From positions 1-64,000 of the forward strand of contig NZ_JAPNXM010000001.1 in assembly GCF_049472675.1 (NCBI RefSeq): a DNA stretch of 64,000 nucleotides, written 5' to 3'. Numbering within the stretch: the first letter of the stretch is position 1; every line of letters starts with the position of its first letter. This document shows positions 44,741 to 53,600 of the stretch, one piece after another. A model generated the notes under the pieces. The model worked only from the letters and a program-made list of their open reading frames with translations. It did not search any database and was not told the DNA's origin. Source of the DNA: Deferribacter thermophilus (GTDB lineage Bacteria > Chrysiogenota > Deferribacteres > Deferribacterales > Deferribacteraceae). The position numbers were made by a program, and so were the translations under genes.

Positions 44741-45050
44741 TAGTTATTTTTCTTCTCTCACTCTTTGAAAAACCAGTTAAGTCAGGCTTTTCTCCTGTTT
44801 TTATCAATCTTTCTACTTCTTCTTCAAAGTGTAAATAGTGTGGGGAAATATCTATAATATATTCATTTTGTTTGAGTTCGTTTATTATCTTTTCAATTTC
44901 TTTATCTGATTCTGCTTCAATTGTTGCAACAATCATTTTATTATCATCACTTTTTGTAAAAAGTGATATCTCTTTATATTTATATATTTCCTCTTTTACG
45001 GCTTCAAAGTTTCCATCCTTAATAAAAATTATGCAGCCACAGTATAACAT
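44733..45050 (-). CDS. napD: NapD, chaperone for NapA maturation
   Basis: 105 residues, small ferredoxin-like fold expected. CGCIIFIKDGNFEAVKEEIY, then IEAESDKEIEKIINELKQ and IIDISPHYLHFEEE, match the NapD pattern. NapD binds the Tat signal of NapA and holds back export until the molybdenum cofactor is in. An AAAGGAGG site precedes the ATG, immediately after a terminator-like hairpin downstream of napA. Confidence 0.88.
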   Translation of the reverse strand: MLYCGCIIFIKDGNFEAVKEEIYKYKEISLFTKSDDNKMIVATIEAESDKEIEKIINELKQNEYIIDISPHYLHFEEEVERLIKTGEKPDLTGFSKSERRKITNG

Positions 45051-45064
45051 AAAACCTCCTTTTA

Positions 45065-45092
45065 GAAAAAAAAAGGGCTCTTACAGAGCCCT
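45065..45092 (-). terminator. Terminator-like hairpin between napA and napD (minus strand)
   Basis: On the minus strand AGGGCTCT (45092-45085), loop GTA, AGAGCCCT (45081-45074) is followed by nine T with no interruption (45073-45066 region). This is a classical intrinsic terminator inside the nap gene order, suggesting attenuation of napDGH relative to napMA. Confidence 0.85.
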
Positions 45093-45096
45093 GTTA

Positions 45097-47484
45097 TTAA
45101 TAATAGTTTGAATTTATATCAGAAATGATTACTTTTTCAGTGAGTTTTGTAGCACCAGTATGTTTTCTTATTTTTACAGCTGCAATTTTGAATTCAGGTT
45201 CTTTAGAGCCTGGATCCACTGCGTCATTGCAAACAAAGTTTATCATTCTACTGATTTCTTGGTCAAACCATGGTACGAATAGGATCCCAGGGAGGGAATT
45301 TTTAGTAATTCTTGCAGGTAATATTGCTTTACCTCTTCTACTAACGATTTCAACCAAATCCCCTTCAAAAATATTATATTTTTTAGCATCATCTGGGTGT
45401 ATTTCCACAAATGCATAAGGATAACTTCTTGCTATTTCAGGTATTCTCATTGTCATGGTGCCTGTATGCCAGTGAGCGATTACTCTACCAGTGGTTAGAT
45501 AAAATGGATATTCTGCATCAGGTACTTCTGCAGGCCCTTTATAAGGTCTAAGCCAGATGTTTGCTTTCCCTTCCCCTTTTTTATCCATGTAGAAATAGAT
45601 TTTTGCATCTTTTGGTATCTTTTTCCCAAAGAATTTTTTAAATTCTTCATGCTCAAACATTGGATCCATACCACGAACATAACGTTTGTATGTCCCAGGA
45701 TGTCCTGGATATGGGCAAGGCCACTGGATACCAGCTTTATCCTTTTTCAATCTATCGTATGTTGCACCCCATAGACTGTGGTCTGTATCTTTAGTAACGG
45801 TGATGTAATCAGTCCAAGCCATTTCATTGGCTTTCATAGAATCATCCATATTCCATGGTATTAGCTTTTCAAACCCCATTCTTTTAGCGATTTGAGCTGC
45901 AATCCAGATGTCAGGTTTTGCTTCTCCTGGTGGGTTAACTGCTTTTTCGGTGAGCTGACTTCTTCTTTCACTACATCCATAAACCCCACCTTTTTCATAA
46001 AGAAATGCTGCTGGTAAAACAACATCAGCAAGTTGAGTTGTTTTAGTGGGGAAAATATCGATTACCACAAGAAAGGCATCTTTCATCCCTTTTATATACT
46101 TGTTTAAATTTGGGAGTGATTGAGCAGGATTGGTTGTGGAGGTGAGCATTGCTTTTATAGGTTTAGTAGAATCGTTCTCACCACCTAAAGAATCGAACAT
46201 TTTTATTGTGTGAAAACCAGGTTTTGGATCAATTGTTCCTGGTTTAAGTCCCCATACCTTTTCTACATGAGCACGCCATTTATTATCACTTACAGGCTTA
46301 GTGCCTGGTAATAAGTGGCAGAGTGAACCAGTTTCTCTAACACCACCACAGGCATTTGGTTGCCCAGTAAGGGAGAATGAATCAGCTCCAGGCTTACAGA
46401 TATTTCCAGTAATAAGGTGTAAGTTGTGAATCAGGTTATTTGCCCATACACCTCTTGTCCTTTGATTTAATCCCATGGTCCAAAGTGTCATGGTTGCACC
46501 ACTAGTGGCAAACCATTTTGCAGCTTTTTTGATACTTTCTGCGGGGCATCTTGAAAGCTTTTCAACAGTTTCTGGTGTAAATTGTTCTAAAAATTCTACA
46601 TATTTGTCAAAAGTATAAACGTTTTTGCCATCAGTGATTCTTGTATGTTCATCAATAAATTTCTTATCATGCCAGTTGTTTTTAATAATCTCTCTTGCCA
46701 TTGAGTGGAATACAGCAAGGTCAGTACCTGGGTCAACTGGTAGCCATAAATCTGCTATTTTTGCAGTATTTGTTTTTCTTGGCTCACATACGATAACTTT
46801 GACTTCTGGGTTATTCATTTTGTGTCTCATTATACGTCTAAAAATAATAGGGTGGCATTCACTGGTGTTAGAACCAACTAAAAATATGCATTTAGCACTT
46901 TCTATGTCAGCATAGCTACCAACCGGTTCATCTGAGCCGAAAGTAGTAATATAACCACCTACTGCACTAGCCATACACAGTCTTGGGTTACCTTCTACCA
47001 TATTGCTTCTAAAACCACCCTTCCACAATTTGTTAAATGTGTAACTTTCCTCAGTTGTACATTGTCCTGAACCGTAATATGCTACAGCGTCTTTACCATA
47101 TTTTTTATGGTAATATTTGAACTTATTAACTACATAATCTAAAGCCTCATCCCATGATACCTTTTTAAATTTTCCATCTTTTTGCCTAATCATTGGATGT
47201 TTTAATCTATCTGGATGATACATACATTTGTATGCAAGAAAACCTTTTATACATAGGAAACCAAAGTTAGTTTTTGCATCAGGATTTCCTTTGATAGCAA
47301 CTACTTTCCCATCTTTTACACCAACATAAACTCCACATCCAGTTCCACAGAATCTACAAACACCTTTTACCCATTTATCTACTAATTCTTTTGATTCTGC
47401 TTGTTTTGGTAAAGATAAGCCTATTGATGCAGCAGTTGCTGATGCTATGGAAAGTTTAATAAAATCTCTTCTACTTAGTGACAT
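45097..47484 (-). CDS. napA: Periplasmic nitrate reductase catalytic subunit
   Basis: 795 residues. The N-terminal Tat signal is SRRDFIKLSIASATAASIGL. The 4Fe-4S ligands are C43, C46, C50 (CRFCGTGC) and the cysteine in FLCIKGF near 78. The molybdenum-binding cysteine is C170 in NPRLCMASAVGG, which separates NapA from formate dehydrogenases with selenocysteine. Later molybdopterin motifs include TGNICKPGADSFSLTGQPNA and DPFTKTTQ-like IDIFPTKTTQLADVVLP. It reduces nitrate to nitrite in the periplasm. It is encoded 9 nt after the tetraheme cytochrome. Confidence 0.97.
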   Translation of the reverse strand: MSLSRRDFIKLSIASATAASIGLSLPKQAESKELVDKWVKGVCRFCGTGCGVYVGVKDGKVVAIKGNPDAKTNFGFLCIKGFLAYKCMYHPDRLKHPMIRQKDGKFKKVSWDEALDYVVNKFKYYHKKYGKDAVAYYGSGQCTTEESYTFNKLWKGGFRSNMVEGNPRLCMASAVGGYITTFGSDEPVGSYADIESAKCIFLVGSNTSECHPIIFRRIMRHKMNNPEVKVIVCEPRKTNTAKIADLWLPVDPGTDLAVFHSMAREIIKNNWHDKKFIDEHTRITDGKNVYTFDKYVEFLEQFTPETVEKLSRCPAESIKKAAKWFATSGATMTLWTMGLNQRTRGVWANNLIHNLHLITGNICKPGADSFSLTGQPNACGGVRETGSLCHLLPGTKPVSDNKWRAHVEKVWGLKPGTIDPKPGFHTIKMFDSLGGENDSTKPIKAMLTSTTNPAQSLPNLNKYIKGMKDAFLVVIDIFPTKTTQLADVVLPAAFLYEKGGVYGCSERRSQLTEKAVNPPGEAKPDIWIAAQIAKRMGFEKLIPWNMDDSMKANEMAWTDYITVTKDTDHSLWGATYDRLKKDKAGIQWPCPYPGHPGTYKRYVRGMDPMFEHEEFKKFFGKKIPKDAKIYFYMDKKGEGKANIWLRPYKGPAEVPDAEYPFYLTTGRVIAHWHTGTMTMRIPEIARSYPYAFVEIHPDDAKKYNIFEGDLVEIVSRRGKAILPARITKNSLPGILFVPWFDQEISRMINFVCNDAVDPGSKEPEFKIAAVKIRKHTGATKLTEKVIISDINSNYY

Positions 47485-47493
47485 AATGCCCTC

Positions 47494-47844
47494 CTACTTA
47501 TATTGATGAACTTTATGAATAGTAAAGTTATGTGCTATATGACAGCTTGAACATTCCCTATCTTTAGCCATGTTATTTTCAACCTGAGTTGAGTGGCAGC
47601 CTAAACAGGTTTCATCAGTGGGTTTAGCATTGAAATTATTTGAATCACCATGGCAAACACCACATTCAACATCGATTAAACCGTGTGCGCTTTCTTGCCA
47701 TTGTTTTACAACATCTGGAGTAACATCTTTGTGGCAGCTAATACAAGTAGAGTTACCCTTATTAACAGGGTGTTGGTCAGCTAGGACATTTACTACTAAG
47801 AAAGATAGTAAAAAAAACATTAAAATAAAAATCTTTGTTTTCAT
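47494..47844 (-). CDS. napM: Tetraheme c-type cytochrome (NapM-like)
   Basis: 116 residues from the ATG at 47842-47844 behind GGAGGTGGTC, preferred over an ATG at 47880 since it yields the normal signal peptide KIFILMFFLLSFLVVNVLA. Four CxxCH hemes are visible: CISCH, CGVCH, CLGCH and CSSCH. Size and position before napA match NapM of delta-proteobacterial nap operons. It should shuttle electrons to NapA. No napB or napC gene is present nearby. Confidence 0.88.
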   Translation of the reverse strand: MKTKIFILMFFLLSFLVVNVLADQHPVNKGNSTCISCHKDVTPDVVKQWQESAHGLIDVECGVCHGDSNNFNAKPTDETCLGCHSTQVENNMAKDRECSSCHIAHNFTIHKVHQYK

Positions 47845-47917
47845 GACCACCTCCATAAATTTCTTAATTAATTTTGTCATGAATAAAGTAAAAAGTTTTT
47901 AATAATCGTTAAGTCGA

Positions 47918-47955
47918 TGTAAAATTTGTAAAGAAGATTATTTACAAAATTTACA
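47918..47955. promoter_or_regulatory. Inverted repeat in the nap/octaheme cytochrome divergent promoter
   Basis: TGTAAAATTTGTAAA (47918-47932) and TTTACAAAATTTACA (47941-47955) are reverse complements at 14 of 15 positions, with an 8-bp spacer. The core TTTGTAAA-N8-TTTACAAA is perfect. It lies between the napM start and the octaheme gene start, so a single dimeric regulator could control both directions. A Crp/Fnr-family factor is a natural candidate, but the half-site does not match FNR. Confidence 0.65.
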
Positions 47956-48030
47956 CAAAACTAAAATCTTTTACTGTATGTTTAAAATAGATATTGTATC
48001 CTTCAATTAACGAATTTGTAGGAGGTGTGT

Positions 48031-49626
48031 ATGCGTTATTTATTAATTGTTTTATCGGTGTTTTTACTAACTTCATCTGTTTTTGCACTCGAAATCAAAG
48101 GGGTTCAAGTTGATGCCGACAGTGCAAAATGTATTTCTTGTCACCAGGATATGAAAGTAGCACCAAAAGTTCATGATCAATGGGCGGAAAGTGCGCATGC
48201 CAAAAATGGTATTGGTTGTCTTAGCTGTCATGAAGCTGAACAAAGTGATTTTGATGCAATGGAACATTACGGAAAATATGTTGCAAAGCATCCTACACCA
48301 AAAGATTGTGCTAATTGCCACCCTGACGAAGTAGAAGAAAATACTTTAAGTAAACATGCATATCCTTTCTGGCTTTATGCACCAGCTGATAGAGCTGTAT
48401 TTGAACCTATCATTGGTACAAAACAGGGTTGTGAGCAGTGTCACAATATTTCTGCTTTGTGGCCTGATGGTAGTGTAGGTGAGTGTGATGTATGTCACTC
48501 CAAGCATACATTTGACTTAGCTCAGGCACATAACCCATATACCTGTGGTGAATGTCACTTAGGACCAGACCATCCTCACATTGAGATTTATTTAGAGTCA
48601 AAGCATGGTAACATATTTACTACTAAGATGGCTCAAGGTGAGTTAAACCTTGATTATAATACTAAGAAAACTGGTGATACTCCGTTAGATTTCCCTGTTT
48701 GTACAACATGTCATATGGATGCTATTAATGGTTTAAAGAGTACCCATAATGTAAGTGAAAGATTATCTTGGGAATCTCAAGCTCCATGGAGTTATAGGAC
48801 AATATGGCAAGAAGAAAAGATTGGGACATGGCAAGAAAAACAAGAAAGAATGAAAACAGCATGTAAAGCTTGTCATGCGCCAAACTTTGTTGAGGACTAT
48901 TTCCTTGTGTATGATTTAGTTAATCTTCAATACAATGAGCTGAGAAGACAGTTTGTTTATTGGACAAAGCTTTATGAAAAGAAAGGTCTCATAAAACCAC
49001 TTAAAGCTAAAACTGTAGATGGTAAAGAGAAGAAGTTCTCTGATACTGTAATTAATGCAGGTTGGTATACTGAAGCTTCTGAGATTATGTACAATTCATG
49101 GCATCATGAAGGTAGAAGATTTAGACATGGTGCTGCAATGCAGGGCGCTGACTATGTTCAATGGCATGGTATTTGGGAATTACAACATAATTTACAGAAG
49201 ATGATAGCTTGGGGTGCTGAGCACGGTGTTGAGGAAGCTAAAAAGATTTATGAAAGCGATAGCCCAACTAAATTTTTTACCTATAAATTATATGATATAC
49301 CAGGTGGATTATATGGTATCTTCACCGAAGAACAGGATTCTGTTCCTGCACTCTATAAAATCATTCCAAATTACTGGGAAGTTGTTAAAGCTAATGTAGA
49401 ACAGGCTTATAAGAAAGGGTTTATAACAAAAGCTCAGTGGGAAAGGTGGTTAGAAAGATACAAAAATAAAGATAAATATCTTGGGAAAAAATATGGTAAG
49501 CACAAAGTTTATAAAGATTATGAAAAGTGGAAAGTAAAAGAGCTTAACTTAAAAGATGAAAACTCACCACTTTCCAAGGCAATTAATATAGGGCTACCTT
49601 CACCTAAAATAAGTGATATTAAATAA
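48031..49626 (+). CDS. Octaheme c-type cytochrome, hydroxylamine oxidoreductase-like
   Basis: 531 residues from the ATG at 48031, 5 nt after GGAGG; the GTG at 48025 is less suitable. A signal peptide (YLLIVLSVFLLTSSVFA) precedes eight CxxCH motifs: CISCH, CLSCH, CANCH, CEQCH, CDVCH, CGECH, CTTCH and CKACH. The number and spacing followed by a ~230-residue helical C-terminal region fit the HAO/epsilon-HAO family. In Campylobacter-type nitrate reducers that lack NrfA, such proteins reduce nitrite to hydroxylamine or ammonia. The divergent nap genes support a reductive role, though oxidation cannot be excluded. Confidence 0.93.
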   Translation: MRYLLIVLSVFLLTSSVFALEIKGVQVDADSAKCISCHQDMKVAPKVHDQWAESAHAKNGIGCLSCHEAEQSDFDAMEHYGKYVAKHPTPKDCANCHPDEVEENTLSKHAYPFWLYAPADRAVFEPIIGTKQGCEQCHNISALWPDGSVGECDVCHSKHTFDLAQAHNPYTCGECHLGPDHPHIEIYLESKHGNIFTTKMAQGELNLDYNTKKTGDTPLDFPVCTTCHMDAINGLKSTHNVSERLSWESQAPWSYRTIWQEEKIGTWQEKQERMKTACKACHAPNFVEDYFLVYDLVNLQYNELRRQFVYWTKLYEKKGLIKPLKAKTVDGKEKKFSDTVINAGWYTEASEIMYNSWHHEGRRFRHGAAMQGADYVQWHGIWELQHNLQKMIAWGAEHGVEEAKKIYESDSPTKFFTYKLYDIPGGLYGIFTEEQDSVPALYKIIPNYWEVVKANVEQAYKKGFITKAQWERWLERYKNKDKYLGKKYGKHKVYKDYEKWKVKELNLKDENSPLSKAINIGLPSPKISDIK

Positions 49627-49631
49627 TAGGT

Positions 49632-49657
49632 AGGGGAGCTTTGCTCCCCTTTTTTTA
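49632..49657 (+). terminator. Terminator after the octaheme cytochrome gene
   Basis: AGGGGAGC (49632-49639), loop TTT, GCTCCCCT (49643-49650), then seven T. A textbook intrinsic terminator. Confidence 0.93.
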
Positions 49658-49683
49658 AAAAGAATCTTAAGGATGGTATCAGT

Positions 49684-50181
49684 ATGAGAAAAAAAGTTGT
49701 TTTAATTTTTATGTTTATTTTTATTTCAACTGTTGTCTTTGCAAATGTTGTTGCAGTTTTTGATGGTAAAAAGATTACCGATGCTGATTTGAAAAATTAT
49801 GTAAACAATGTTGCTGGTAAAAAATATGATAATTATTTGAAAAGTAAAGATGGAAGAAGGAAATTAGCTGAATTTTATATAGAAAGAGAACTTCTATTAA
49901 GTTATGCAAAGTCTATTTACAAAGAAAAAGATATTAATAAATTAAAGCATTCTCATCCAAATTTGGATAATGATACTTTATATTTGCTACATCTTATTGA
50001 TGATAAGGTTAATGGAAAAATAAAAGTGGACGAGAAAGAACTTGAAAGCTTTATGAAATCAAATGGTATAACAAATAAAAACGAAGCTTTTGCAAAATTA
50101 TTAAGTATCAAAAGGAAAATATATTACGAGGAACTTATTCAGCGATTAAAAAAGGGTCATAATATTGAATTTTTAGAATAA
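49684..50181 (+). CDS. Exported SurA-N-like chaperone-type protein, no PPIase domain
   Basis: 165 residues with a signal peptide (VVLIFMFIFISTVVFAN). VVAVFDGKKITDADLKNYVN matches the start of SurA/PpiC-type N-terminal helical domains, and KLAEFYIERELLLSYAKS and the second helical part follow. No parvulin domain is present. A folding helper for exported proteins, possibly the neighbouring multiheme cytochrome, is plausible but inferred. It lies between two strong terminators, 57 nt after the cytochrome. Confidence 0.7.
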   Translation: MRKKVVLIFMFIFISTVVFANVVAVFDGKKITDADLKNYVNNVAGKKYDNYLKSKDGRRKLAEFYIERELLLSYAKSIYKEKDINKLKHSHPNLDNDTLYLLHLIDDKVNGKIKVDEKELESFMKSNGITNKNEAFAKLLSIKRKIYYEELIQRLKKGHNIEFLE

Positions 50182-50186
50182 ATTAT

Positions 50187-50216
50187 AAAAAGGGGGCAAT
50201 TATCCCCCTTTTTTTA
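50187..50216. terminator. Bidirectional terminator between the SurA-N-like gene and ackA
   Basis: AAAAAGGGGG (50187-50196), loop CAATTAT, CCCCCTTTTTTTT (50204 onward). A/T tracts on both sides allow function in both directions; it reaches into the stop region of ackA. Confidence 0.88.
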
Positions 50217-51461
50217 TTTTAAGAAAGTGTATGGATACTCTGTGTGTTCTTTATAAGTGCCGTTTAGAATTGCAACAACATCTTCTATAAAAACTCTCTC
50301 TTCATTTGTTGGTATAACAAATACTTTTACTTTGGAATCTGGAGTTGAAATTTCTGTTTCTCCGTCTTTACTTCTTGTTTTTAAATTTTTCTCTTTATCA
50401 ATTTTTATCCCAAGCTCTTCTAATCCTTCAAGAGCCATCTGTCTGATAATTCCAGCGTTTTCTCCAACACCAGCAGTAAATACTATCGCATCAACTCTCC
50501 CTAATACTGCCATATAGGCACCTATATACTTTTTCAATCTGTAAGCTTCCACTTCTAATGCTATTTTACAGCGCTCATCCCCTTGCTCAGCACCTTCTAA
50601 TACATCCCTTCTGTCAGTGTATTTGCCTGTGAGTCCTAAAATCCCAGATTTTTTATTGAGGATTGTATCCATCTCTTTAGGCCCTATATCTAAAATTTGC
50701 TGCATAAAAAGAGGAATTGCTGGGTCCAAATCTCCACATCTTGTTCCCATTACAGCACCTTCTAACGGAGTAAGACCCATTGATGTATCTACGGATACAC
50801 CGTTTTTAATAGCTGTATGAGATACACCATTTCCTACGTGCATGGTTATGATGTTGCACTCTTTAGGGTCTTTTCCTAAAAGGACAGCTGCTCTTTTAGA
50901 TACATACAAATGGCTTGTTCCATGAAACCCATATCTTCTAACACCATATTTTTCATACCATTCATAAGGTACAGCATATAAATATGCATGTCTTGGCATA
51001 GTTTGATGAAAGGCTGTATCGAAAATAGCCACATGTGGCACATCAGGTAGTACTTTTTGCGCAGCTCTAATCCCAGCTAGATTTGGTGGATTGTGTAATG
51101 GAGCAAGGTGTTGGACTTCTTCTATCGCTTTTATAACTTCATCATCGATAAGTGTACTTCTTTTAAATTTTTCTCCACCATGAACAACCCTGTGTCCAAC
51201 TGCAGATATTTCTTTTATATCTGATACTACACCTTTTTCTTTACTTGTAAGAGTATGAACTACTAAATTAATAGCGGTGTTGTGGTCATGACACTCATAC
51301 TCTTCCCTGAGAGTATCTCTTCCTGGAACCTCATGGACGATGAAAGAATCACCAATACCAACCCTTTCTACAACCCCTTTTGCAAGAAGTTTATCATTAT
51401 CCCAGTCATAAAGTTGATATTTTACTGATGAGCTTCCGCAATTTAAAGCTAAAATTTTCAT
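50214..51461 (-). CDS. ackA: Acetate kinase
   Basis: 415 residues. Signatures are LALNCGSSSVKYQLYDW at the start, VGHRVVHGGEKF, FDTAFHQTMP, YGFHGTSHLYV, NIITMHVGNGVS, MGTRCGDLDP and FTAGVGENAG. It interconverts acetyl phosphate plus ADP and acetate plus ATP. It lies 14 nt after pta, so acetyl-CoA from beta-oxidation can be turned to acetate with ATP gain, or acetate can be activated. Confidence 0.98.
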   Translation of the reverse strand: MKILALNCGSSSVKYQLYDWDNDKLLAKGVVERVGIGDSFIVHEVPGRDTLREEYECHDHNTAINLVVHTLTSKEKGVVSDIKEISAVGHRVVHGGEKFKRSTLIDDEVIKAIEEVQHLAPLHNPPNLAGIRAAQKVLPDVPHVAIFDTAFHQTMPRHAYLYAVPYEWYEKYGVRRYGFHGTSHLYVSKRAAVLLGKDPKECNIITMHVGNGVSHTAIKNGVSVDTSMGLTPLEGAVMGTRCGDLDPAIPLFMQQILDIGPKEMDTILNKKSGILGLTGKYTDRRDVLEGAEQGDERCKIALEVEAYRLKKYIGAYMAVLGRVDAIVFTAGVGENAGIIRQMALEGLEELGIKIDKEKNLKTRSKDGETEISTPDSKVKVFVIPTNEERVFIEDVVAILNGTYKEHTEYPYTFLK

Positions 51462-51475
51462 ATTTTACCCCCCTG

Positions 51476-52450
51476 TTAATTTGCCTGTAGTGATGTTATT
51501 ACTGCAACATTTACTATATCCATATATTTACAACCTCTAGATAAATCGTTTACAGGTTTCTTCAATCCTTGGATAATTGGACCGATTGCCTCTGCTGAAG
51601 CAATCCTTTCGACTAATTTGTAAGCAATATTTCCTGCATCCAAATCAGGAAAGATTAAAACATTTGCACTGCCTGCAACAGAACTACCTGGTGCTTTTCT
51701 TTCACCTACAGCTTTAACTAATGCGGCATCAGCTTGAAGCTCACCATCAACTTTTAAATCTGGTGCAAGCTCTTTTACTATTTCTGTAGCTTTTACCACT
51801 TTATCTACATCAGGGTGGCTTGCACTCCCTTTAGTGGAAAAACTAAGCATTGCTATTCTTGGCTCTTCTCCTAAGAAAGCTTTGCAACTATCAGCGGTAG
51901 CTACTGCTATTTCTGCAAGTACCCTTGCATCAGGGTTAGGATTTACTGCACAATCTGCAAAAAGGATTGCTCCATCTTTACCAAACTCTTTTTTTGGAGT
52001 AACCATAATAAAGCAGCTTGAAACAGTATTCATTCCAGGTTTTGTCCCTATTACTCTGATGGCAGCCCTTAAAACATCAGCAGTTGTATGGCAGGCACCT
52101 GTCACAGCCCCATCAGCATACCCTTTTTCAACAAGCATACATCCAAAGTAGTTTACATCTTTCATGGTCTCTAAAGCTTCTTCTTCAGTTATCCCTTTGT
52201 TTTTCCTTTTTTCGTAATAAGTTTGAGCAAATTCTTGTAGATAGCTTGATGTTTCTGGATTGATAATTTCAATGCCAGGTTTTAATTTATCTTTTAACTC
52301 ATTTTCGTTTCCTAAAACGATTACTTGTGCCAATTTGTTTTCAAGTAGAGTGTTTGCAGCATCAATGATCCTTTCATCGTTTCCTTCTGGTAGTACAATA
52401 GTTTTTTGAAGCTCTTTAGCTTTTTCCCAATAATTTTGCATTAAGCTCAT
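51476..52450 (-). CDS. pta: Phosphate acetyltransferase (short form)
   Basis: 324 residues, the compact form lacking the N-terminal DRTGG regulatory domain of E. coli Pta. Visible signatures are KTIVLPEGNDERI, GYADGAVTGACHTTADVLRA, FADCAVNPNP, MLSFSTKGSA, DGELQADAALV, GSANVLIFPDLDAGNIAYKL and IGPIIQGLKKPVNDLSRG. It converts acetyl-CoA and phosphate to acetyl phosphate. It is first in the pta-ackA transcript. Confidence 0.97.
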   Translation of the reverse strand: MSLMQNYWEKAKELQKTIVLPEGNDERIIDAANTLLENKLAQVIVLGNENELKDKLKPGIEIINPETSSYLQEFAQTYYEKRKNKGITEEEALETMKDVNYFGCMLVEKGYADGAVTGACHTTADVLRAAIRVIGTKPGMNTVSSCFIMVTPKKEFGKDGAILFADCAVNPNPDARVLAEIAVATADSCKAFLGEEPRIAMLSFSTKGSASHPDVDKVVKATEIVKELAPDLKVDGELQADAALVKAVGERKAPGSSVAGSANVLIFPDLDAGNIAYKLVERIASAEAIGPIIQGLKKPVNDLSRGCKYMDIVNVAVITSLQAN

Positions 52451-52481
52451 AATTGCCTCCTTTGAAATAAAATTATATTTT

Positions 52482-52510
52482 ATTTTAGGTTGAGATTATA
52501 AAAGTGTCAA
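52482..52510 (-). promoter_or_regulatory. pta-ackA promoter
   Basis: On the minus strand, TTGACA (52510-52505) and TAAAAT (52487-52482) are separated by exactly 17 nt, a near-consensus sigma-70 promoter 32 nt before the pta start codon. No operator is obvious. Confidence 0.75.
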
Positions 52511-52700
52511 GCGATAATGTAAAAAATTTAGTGAACTTAAAACAGGTTATGGCTTTTGGTGTAAAATGTATTGTTTTAAAACAAATGAATAATCATTTTA
52601 GGTGCAAATATTAAAATTTTAGATTTTATATCAGAAATTATAAAGTTGTAAAATAAAAATTAATAATATATAAAAATGTCAAAAAGGAGTAAATATCTTT

Positions 52701-53600
52701 ATGCAGGCAATATTTTTTAAAGGGAGCTTATTGGCAATAATTTCCTCTTTTTGTTTTGCCACTTTAGCAATTTTTGCAAAGATTGGTTATTTAAAAGGGT
52801 ATAATACTAACACATTATTATTTTATAGATTTTTATTTGGAACAGTAATTTTTTTACTTTACATTTTGATAAAGGATAGAAACCTTTTGAGAATATCAAA
52901 ACAGAATCTTTTTTTATGTTTTATTGTTGGCTTTGTTCTTTATGGTTTGCAAGCTACTTTTTTTTTCTTATCTGTAAAGCTCATTGGTGCTTCTATGACT
53001 TCATTTATACTCTATATGTACCCTTTTACTGTTACAATTTTAGCTGCATTAATATATAAAAATAGGATTGATAAAATATCTGTTTTTGCTCTTATTATCA
53101 TAGGGTTGGGAATTTTGTTTATTTTTTATGATGTAATAAATTTTAATATTCCATTAATCAATGTATCGATGGGAATTTTGGCAATGTTAACTTTTACCTG
53201 CTATCTTTTGACTGTGCAAAAAGTTTTAACTAAACTCAACTACTATACATTTACTTTTTATGTTCTTTTGTTTGCTCTGTTTTTTTATATTTTTTTTGGT
53301 TTTAAGGGTATAGGAACTATAGCGATGAAAGATTTGCCTTTTCTTTTCTTGTTAGGTTTAATTCCAACATCTTTGGGGATTATATTGCTTTATAAAGCTA
53401 TACAGTTTATTGGTAGTAGTTATGTTTCCATATTTTCATCAATTGAGCCTTTTGCTACTTTATTGATGTCATTTCTGTTATTTAAAGAAAAGATGGGGTT
53501 GTTTCAATTTGTTGGTGGAATTTTGTTAGTTTTTGGTATTATATTGCCAAATAGTTACAGGATAATTTATGAGAGAAAAGTTAAGAGAGTATATTGCTGA
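52701..53600 (+). CDS. EamA/DMT-family transporter 1
   Basis: 299 residues with ten predicted membrane helices in two repeats, the DMT pattern. The first repeat has SSFCFATLAIFAKIGYLKGY, and the second ends IGSSYVSIFSSIEPFATLLM followed by FVGGILLVFGIILP. Such proteins import or export amino acids, metabolites or solutes; the substrate is unknown. It is first of three consecutive EamA genes and overlaps the second by 32 nt. Confidence 0.93.
   Translation: MQAIFFKGSLLAIISSFCFATLAIFAKIGYLKGYNTNTLLFYRFLFGTVIFLLYILIKDRNLLRISKQNLFLCFIVGFVLYGLQATFFFLSVKLIGASMTSFILYMYPFTVTILAALIYKNRIDKISVFALIIIGLGILFIFYDVINFNIPLINVSMGILAMLTFTCYLLTVQKVLTKLNYYTFTFYVLLFALFFYIFFGFKGIGTIAMKDLPFLFLLGLIPTSLGIILLYKAIQFIGSSYVSIFSSIEPFATLLMSFLLFKEKMGLFQFVGGILLVFGIILPNSYRIIYERKVKRVYC

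Noticed and set aside
52451..52700. Riboswitch or small RNA between pta and the EamA genes
   Set aside because: Apart from the pta promoter on the minus strand, the 250 bp are plain A/T-rich DNA with no stable stem.
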